A DNA stretch of 9,527 nucleotides from Bacillota bacterium. GTDB taxonomy: Bacteria > Bacillota > Clostridia > Peptostreptococcales > Thermotaleaceae. The translations under genes were made by a program, and so were the position numbers. Shown here one piece after another: positions 6,180-9,527 of the stretch (position 1 is the first letter of the stretch; the number at the start of each line of letters is the position of its first letter). Location of the stretch: contig JAMNXX010000243.1 in NCBI GenBank assembly GCA_023623095.1, forward strand, positions 1 to 9,527, written 5' to 3'. The notes under the pieces are model-generated. The model did no database searches. It was not told the origin of the DNA and was given only the letters and a program-made list of their open reading frames with translations.

Positions 6180-8036
6180 TTATTCGGCACATGAGGCGGC
6201 CTCAACAAAAGCGAATGGAGAGGCAATATGCCCAAAGTCTTTTTTTGCATTTTCTAATCGTTCGATCTGCAACTGCATCTCTTTTGTAAATGCTTCTGGC
6301 ATAGGGATCTTGCTGAATATTTTTTGCATTCTATCCATTTTTTCAAGATATTTTTCAATTCGAATAGAAAATTGCTGAATGTATTCTTCTTTTGTATAAT
6401 CTTTGTTCAGTTCTCTTTTAAAGAGCATTTTCAGATCTTCATATTTTGGGATCCTCCCGATAGGAGTCTCGATCGCATCAAATTCTCCGGCAATCCGGCC
6501 ATCTGCCCAAAGTATCCAAACCTTTTTGTCAAGCTTTCCGTTCATGTATTCGCCGTTTTCATCTTTTAGGAAATAATTGGTTGCATAGATGGTAGGAGTT
6601 TTCTTTAAATTTTTTCCAAATTCAAGATGATTGTTTATATAAGTGCCTAAAGGAACTGTGAGGAAATCGAGGTTTGCCATCGGATCATGGCGGCGGACGC
6701 CTTCTTTGCCTAAAGTAGCGGCAGTCGTTTCAGATTCTACCGTGGCTCCGGTAAAAACGCCATGTGTCCAACTGAGGGATTCTGTAATGGGAACCGTTGT
6801 ATCGGAATCCCTTCCGCCATATATGATGGCGCTTACCTCTACTCCCTGCGGATCATGAATTCTTTTATCTGCATTTTTTAGCTCATTGAGGGCAATGGTA
6901 TACCTTGCGTTTTTATGAGCATAAGGTATCTCTTTTCCTGCGCTATCTTTTTTCCCCTTATACCACTGTCCTGAGAAGTTTTCGCCCGTTTCGGGAATTT
7001 CTTTTCCCATCCCGAGCCAGTACGGTTTTCCGTCATTGATGAGAACATTCGAGAATATAACCTCTCTTGGGGTTGTCAATGCTTCATAAATCAGTGGATC
7101 ATCCTTTTGATTGACGTCTTGGATAATTCCAAATATACCTTTTTCAACATTGACGCCTCTCATTGTACCATTAATATTTCTTAAATAGGCGATATCATCC
7201 CCTACAATGGTCTGACCCGGAAGCATTGCTGTGCTGGTTTTTCCGCATGCACTCGGGAATGCACCTGCAAAATATGTAGTGCGGTTTTGTTTGCCTTGAA
7301 CACCCATCAAGAACATATGCTCTGCGAGCCAGCCTTCTCTGTTTGCTTTCTGAATCGCTAAGCGAAATGCAAGTTTTTTCAATCCAACGCTGTTTCCAGC
7401 ATATTGGTTGTTAACGGTATAGACTCTATTATCTACAAGATCGATGAAAATTCTGCGTTTATCAATATCGACAGTTTTTCCGTCACGAAGCCTCCCGGCA
7501 GAATGAAGAAAGAAGAAAAAGTCGTCAGAATCATGAAGCCTTTTAAATTCTTCATAACCTGTCCGATATAGAATTTCTTCACTGTGGACCACATATGCTG
7601 AGTCAGTAATCTGCATTGCTCGTATTGAAAATGGTGAATGGGTGGGGCCGAGGCAGAAAAAAGCTACGAGCATTTCTTTGCCTTTCATGATACCTTGCAT
7701 AATTTCAGTAATTTCAGACAAACCTTCTGTTCGGGGCATGGAGTTGACATTGATTCCCCAATCGACTTTTTCAGATACAAGGTATCTTGTATTCTCCTTA
7801 TCCCTTCCTTGATCGTGAATCCCATCAAAGTGGACAGTATGCCCTTCCATTGCAAGCTTTTTTTCTTCTTGATTTTGCAGGGCAAGGTTTTTTACATAAG
7901 CGATATCTTCTTCTGCATCGGTAATAACCGTAACCTTATCCGGTTTGCAAAGTTCGATGGCTTCGTATACATATTCTATTACTTTTTTATTATTTAGCGA
8001 TTCAAGCTTTTTAAGGTTTATTTCGTCTATTACCAT
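6180..8036 (-). CDS. pckG: Phosphoenolpyruvate carboxykinase (GTP)
   Basis: The enzyme interconverts oxaloacetate plus GTP with phosphoenolpyruvate, CO2 and GDP in the cytoplasm, linking the C4-acid pool to gluconeogenesis or, in reverse, to anaplerosis. At 618 residues it has the size of the GTP class, not the shorter ATP class. Class motifs are clear: the substrate region with ITDSAYVVHSEEILYRTGYEEF (about 145-166), the P-loop FPSACGKTSTAML with reactive Cys264, Lys266 and Thr267, the metal-binding VGDDIAYL (Asp280, Asp281), the segment TESLSWTHGVFTGATVESET (about 415-434), and the nucleotide-binding end with WADGRIAGEFDAIETPIGRIP. AAGGAGG (8045-8051 on the complement) is 8 bases before the ATG. 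It is a single-gene unit with its own promoter and terminator. No defect is seen. Confidence 0.97.
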   Translation of the reverse strand: MVIDEINLKKLESLNNKKVIEYVYEAIELCKPDKVTVITDAEEDIAYVKNLALQNQEEKKLAMEGHTVHFDGIHDQGRDKENTRYLVSEKVDWGINVNSMPRTEGLSEITEIMQGIMKGKEMLVAFFCLGPTHSPFSIRAMQITDSAYVVHSEEILYRTGYEEFKRLHDSDDFFFFLHSAGRLRDGKTVDIDKRRIFIDLVDNRVYTVNNQYAGNSVGLKKLAFRLAIQKANREGWLAEHMFLMGVQGKQNRTTYFAGAFPSACGKTSTAMLPGQTIVGDDIAYLRNINGTMRGVNVEKGIFGIIQDVNQKDDPLIYEALTTPREVIFSNVLINDGKPYWLGMGKEIPETGENFSGQWYKGKKDSAGKEIPYAHKNARYTIALNELKNADKRIHDPQGVEVSAIIYGGRDSDTTVPITESLSWTHGVFTGATVESETTAATLGKEGVRRHDPMANLDFLTVPLGTYINNHLEFGKNLKKTPTIYATNYFLKDENGEYMNGKLDKKVWILWADGRIAGEFDAIETPIGRIPKYEDLKMLFKRELNKDYTKEEYIQQFSIRIEKYLEKMDRMQKIFSKIPMPEAFTKEMQLQIERLENAKKDFGHIASPFAFVEAASCAE

Positions 8037-8114
8037 TTATAAGGCCTCCTTAGAAATGATGTTTTAAAAATGGCAAATTTATTCTTGCATAAAATGAAAA
8101 CTGATTTCTAAACC

Positions 8115-8142
8115 ATTATACCTCAAATGTAGAATTTCTCAA
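8115..8142 (-). promoter_or_regulatory. Promoter of pckG
   Basis: On the complement TTGAGA (8137-8142) and a perfect TATAAT (8115-8120) are 16 bases apart. The predicted start near 8108 gives a leader of about 70 bases. No obvious operator palindrome or catabolite-response element was seen beside it. Confidence 0.7.
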
Positions 8143-8222
8143 AGTATTTTTGCTTTGTATTGGATTGAGTATTTTTAATAGATTGTAAATTCTCTAAATG
8201 TTTTTAAAGAAATGAACGGTTA

Positions 8223-8320
8223 TGTTATAAAATGTCGTGACGGTGCTTATTATGCCGATTGGCAAATGATTTACCAAACGGACTGAGAAAATCGAGAGCA
8301 AATTTGTTCTCGATTTTTTT
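8223..8320 (+). ncRNA. Possible short transcript ending at a strong terminator
   Basis: An extended -10 element, TGT followed by TATAAA (8223-8231), lies about 60 bases before the terminator at 8288. A transcript from about 8238 to 8320 would contain a hairpin at 8255-8281 (CCG/CGG, TTGG/CCAA and AAA/TTT separated by two one-base mismatches) and then the terminator. There is no good -35 box, and the same bases look like a gene remnant, so this is a hypothesis only. No known riboswitch or small RNA family was recognised. Confidence 0.25.
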
Positions 8321-8321
8321 A
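8288..8321 (+). terminator. Strong hairpin terminator in the pckG upstream region
   Basis: AAAATCGAGAGCA (8288-8300) pairs with TGTTCTCGATTTT (8305-8317), including one G-T wobble, around loop AATT, and continues with TTT. It reads rightward, away from pckG, and follows the TGA of the GIY-YIG remnant by one base. It would isolate the downstream gene from readthrough. Confidence 0.85.
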
Positions 8322-8500
8322 TCGTTATTATAGGAAGAACTCTCCGGTCTGTCCTCTTACGATGTAAATCGGATAAATATTTATACGGTCACTTGCTGTT
8401 CCACATATTGGATCGGTATTTGGGAATCATTAAAACCACTACACTACAGCTATCATTTCTATATGTGGAAAATATTGGACTGCTCACTTCAAAAAAAGCT
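8322..8500. other. Intergenic stretch with inverted repeat, upstream of the secreted protein gene
   Basis: No gene is supported here. A frame of about 54 codons is open on the plus strand but has no start signal and an unlikely composition. The stretch holds the palindrome ATAAATATTTAT (8373-8384) and a perfect 10-base inverted repeat, TTCCACATAT (8399-8408) and ATATGTGGAA (8461-8470). ATATTGGA also occurs twice (8405-8412, 8472-8479). Confidence 0.5.
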
Positions 8501-8501
8501 T

Positions 8502-8510
8502 TGATATAAT
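8502..8510 (+). promoter_or_regulatory. Extended -10 promoter of the peptidoglycan-binding protein gene
   Basis: TGATATAAT is a perfect extended -10 element (TGn plus TATAAT at 8505-8510). No clear -35 box is present at 17 bases, which the extended element may compensate for, or an activator may be needed. The start near 8517 leaves a leader of about 75 bases. Confidence 0.6.
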
Positions 8511-8590
8511 GATCCATGTCCAAGGCCTAGCTTGCCCTAAAACCTGTTTCAAAAAAATAGGACGCAAAAATCAAATACAGGGGGGGTTTG

Positions 8591-9433
8591 ATGAAAAGAA
8601 AGATAATGGTGCTGGTATGTACTCTTTTTATGCTGATGTTTGCAAGCCAAATCGTATCTGCCCAAGGGGAATATGCTTTTCAGTACCGCATATATAAGAA
8701 GGGAATGCGCCATCCGGATGTTCAGGTAATACAACAAGCATTAAAGAAAAATGGTACATTCCACTTTTATAAAACAACTACATATTATGGACCGATAACG
8801 GAGCAAGCAGTTCGAGATTTTCAAAAAAAATATAATTTGCTCGTTGATGGAATTACAGGAAAGCAAACATTGGGGAAAATGAGGGAGTTGAAATTGCTGC
8901 CGATCTCCCAACCCAACACAAATAGTTCTTCGAATATAAGCCGTGGGCAGAACAGAGCGCAATATGGACAAGCCTTGGATTGGTGGACACAGGTGAAAGG
9001 TAAAGAAGTGAAGATTGGTGATGTTTTAAAAGTGCAAGATTTTCAGACGGGTAAGCAATTTACTGTAGAGGTAACATATGGAACAAATCATGCTGATGTA
9101 GAAGCATTGACTGCTAAAGATACAGAAATCATGAAAGAAATTTGGGGTGGATTTAGCTGGGAAAGAAGACCTGTATTGGTGTATGCAAGAGATAAAGTGA
9201 TAGCAGCATCCATGACGAATATGCCTCATGCAGGATTGGATTGGGCAGCAGAAGGGAAGACGGTTTCTGGCAGAAGCGGTGGATATGGAAGAGGTTATAA
9301 TTTAGATAAAGTAAAAAGAAATGGAATGGATGGCGTTGTAGATTTACATTTTAAAAATAGCACAAGACATATGGACGGCAAAGCGGATCCCCAACATCAA
9401 CAAGCAATTCGAAAAGCAGCAGGCTTGAATTAA
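8591..9433 (+). CDS. Secreted peptidoglycan-binding protein with uncharacterised C-terminal domain
   Basis: The protein (280 residues) is probably exported and bound to the cell wall. A signal peptide is clear: MKRK, a hydrophobic core (about 5-20), and a likely cut after VSA (residue 24). A PG_binding_1 domain covers about 37-97, with HPDVQVIQQALKKNG, GPITEQAVRDFQKKYNL and DGITGKQTL. A serine/asparagine linker (about 104-118) leads to a C-terminal domain (about 125-280) that has no catalytic cysteine of the L,D-transpeptidase type. It contains WWTQVKGKEVKIGDVLKVQD, TYGTNHADVEALT, IWGGFSWERRPVLV, NMPHAG, SGGYGRGYNLD and DLHFKNSTRH. Domains like this recur in clostridial wall proteins, from memory, without an assigned function. 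The G-rich ribosome-binding site (8579-8586) is 4 bases before the ATG at 8591; a TTG at 8588 is too close to it. It is a single-gene unit with its own terminator. Confidence 0.85.
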   Translation: MKRKIMVLVCTLFMLMFASQIVSAQGEYAFQYRIYKKGMRHPDVQVIQQALKKNGTFHFYKTTTYYGPITEQAVRDFQKKYNLLVDGITGKQTLGKMRELKLLPISQPNTNSSSNISRGQNRAQYGQALDWWTQVKGKEVKIGDVLKVQDFQTGKQFTVEVTYGTNHADVEALTAKDTEIMKEIWGGFSWERRPVLVYARDKVIAASMTNMPHAGLDWAAEGKTVSGRSGGYGRGYNLDKVKRNGMDGVVDLHFKNSTRHMDGKADPQHQQAIRKAAGLN

Positions 9434-9436
9434 TTT

Positions 9437-9470
9437 AAAAATACTCCTTGAAATTTCAAGGAGTATTTTT
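9437..9470. terminator. Bidirectional terminator after the peptidoglycan-binding protein gene
   Basis: The 34-base stretch is a perfect palindrome: AAAAATACTCCTTGAAA (9437-9453) and its complement (9454-9470), giving a stem of about 15 bp with a 4-base loop and T-runs on both strands. It starts 3 bases after the stop codon and can serve the convergent gene on the right. Confidence 0.92.
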
Positions 9471-9480
9471 TAATTCATAT

Positions 9481-9527
9481 TTATTCATCATCTGATTCAG
9501 ATTGGCTTACACTGCAACCATCATGTT
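9481..9527 (-). CDS. Possible 3' end of a minus-strand gene
   Basis: On the complement one frame is open from the window edge and ends in DGCSVSQSESDDE and a TAA (9481-9483), 10 bases from the bidirectional terminator. An acidic, serine-rich tail is plausible for a real protein end, but only about 14 codons are visible, so neither family nor reality can be judged. Confidence 0.4.
   Translation of the reverse strand, partial: HDGCSVSQSESDDE

Larger units (their letters stand above)
8212..8330 (+). pseudogene. Remnant of a GIY-YIG family (YazA/UPF0213-like) gene
   Basis: An ATG at 8212 opens a 24-codon frame to a TGA at 8284-8286. Its residues YVIKCRDGAYYADW match the start of small GIY-YIG endonuclease-domain proteins (for Bacillus YazA, from memory, YVVKCKDNSWYAGY). 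The family then continues TNDL; here NDL is encoded directly afterwards but in another frame (AATGATTTA, 8266-8274), as expected after loss of one base following the TGG codon. In that frame the sequence soon loses resemblance and runs into a terminator hairpin. A full family member would have roughly 85-100 residues. There is no good ribosome-binding site. It is therefore read as a decayed, truncated gene. The match is short and made by eye. Confidence 0.5.

Noticed and set aside
5040..6180. tRNA genes or a CRISPR array in the large gap
   Set aside because: No cloverleaf or T-arm consensus with matching stems was seen, and the only regular repeat is the coding 24-base unit without spacers.
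8234..8290. Riboswitch resembling the ZTP motif, suggested by GTCGTGACGG
   Set aside because: Only the first few bases agree; the conserved 3' CCGCCTGGGC-type segment is absent and no matching gene lies downstream.

Overview
The window is low-GC DNA with a gene order and gene set typical of Firmicutes, most likely an anaerobic member of the Clostridia. The grounds are the dnaG-rpoD operon, a SigA-type primary sigma factor, TrmK followed by an inserted-domain Nif3 protein, strong AGGAGG ribosome-binding sites and sigma-A-like promoters. The RNase P RNA has type A features, which fits Clostridia and argues against Bacillus (type B). The genus cannot be named from the sequence alone.

Layout. 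Bases 1-2350 hold the 3' two-thirds of dnaG (primase) and complete rpoD (primary sigma factor), closed by a hairpin terminator. A 67-residue minus-strand protein of unknown function (2371-2574) ends at the same terminator. Divergent promoters at about 2600-2690 drive that small gene leftward and trmK (tRNA m1A22 methyltransferase) rightward. trmK overlaps a Nif3/YqfO-type dinuclear-metal protein by 16 bases. rnpB follows with its own promoter and terminator (4549-5078); its P12 arm is unusually long.

Bases 5073-6160 are accessory-looking and AT-rich. They contain an 88-residue orphan protein (5399-5665) with an octapeptide tail repeat that seems to have frameshifted, a good terminator, and a 35-codon possible gene whose Shine-Dalgarno lies at the foot of a hairpin. 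Next come a complete minus-strand GTP-dependent PEP carboxykinase (6180-8036) with a clear promoter, the remnant of a GIY-YIG family gene (8212-8330), and a secreted peptidoglycan-binding protein with an uncharacterised histidine-bearing C-terminal domain (8591-9433). The last 47 bases look like the end of another minus-strand gene.

How it fits together. The first half is information processing: replication priming, transcription initiation, and tRNA modification and maturation. The second half holds independently transcribed genes for central carbon metabolism and the cell envelope, separated by hairpin terminators. No CRISPR array, complete insertion sequence, tRNA gene or recognised defence system was seen. 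The least explained parts are the 5.3-6.1 kb segment, a short similarity between the 88-residue gene and the rnpB P12 arm, and the 8.2-8.5 kb intergenic region.
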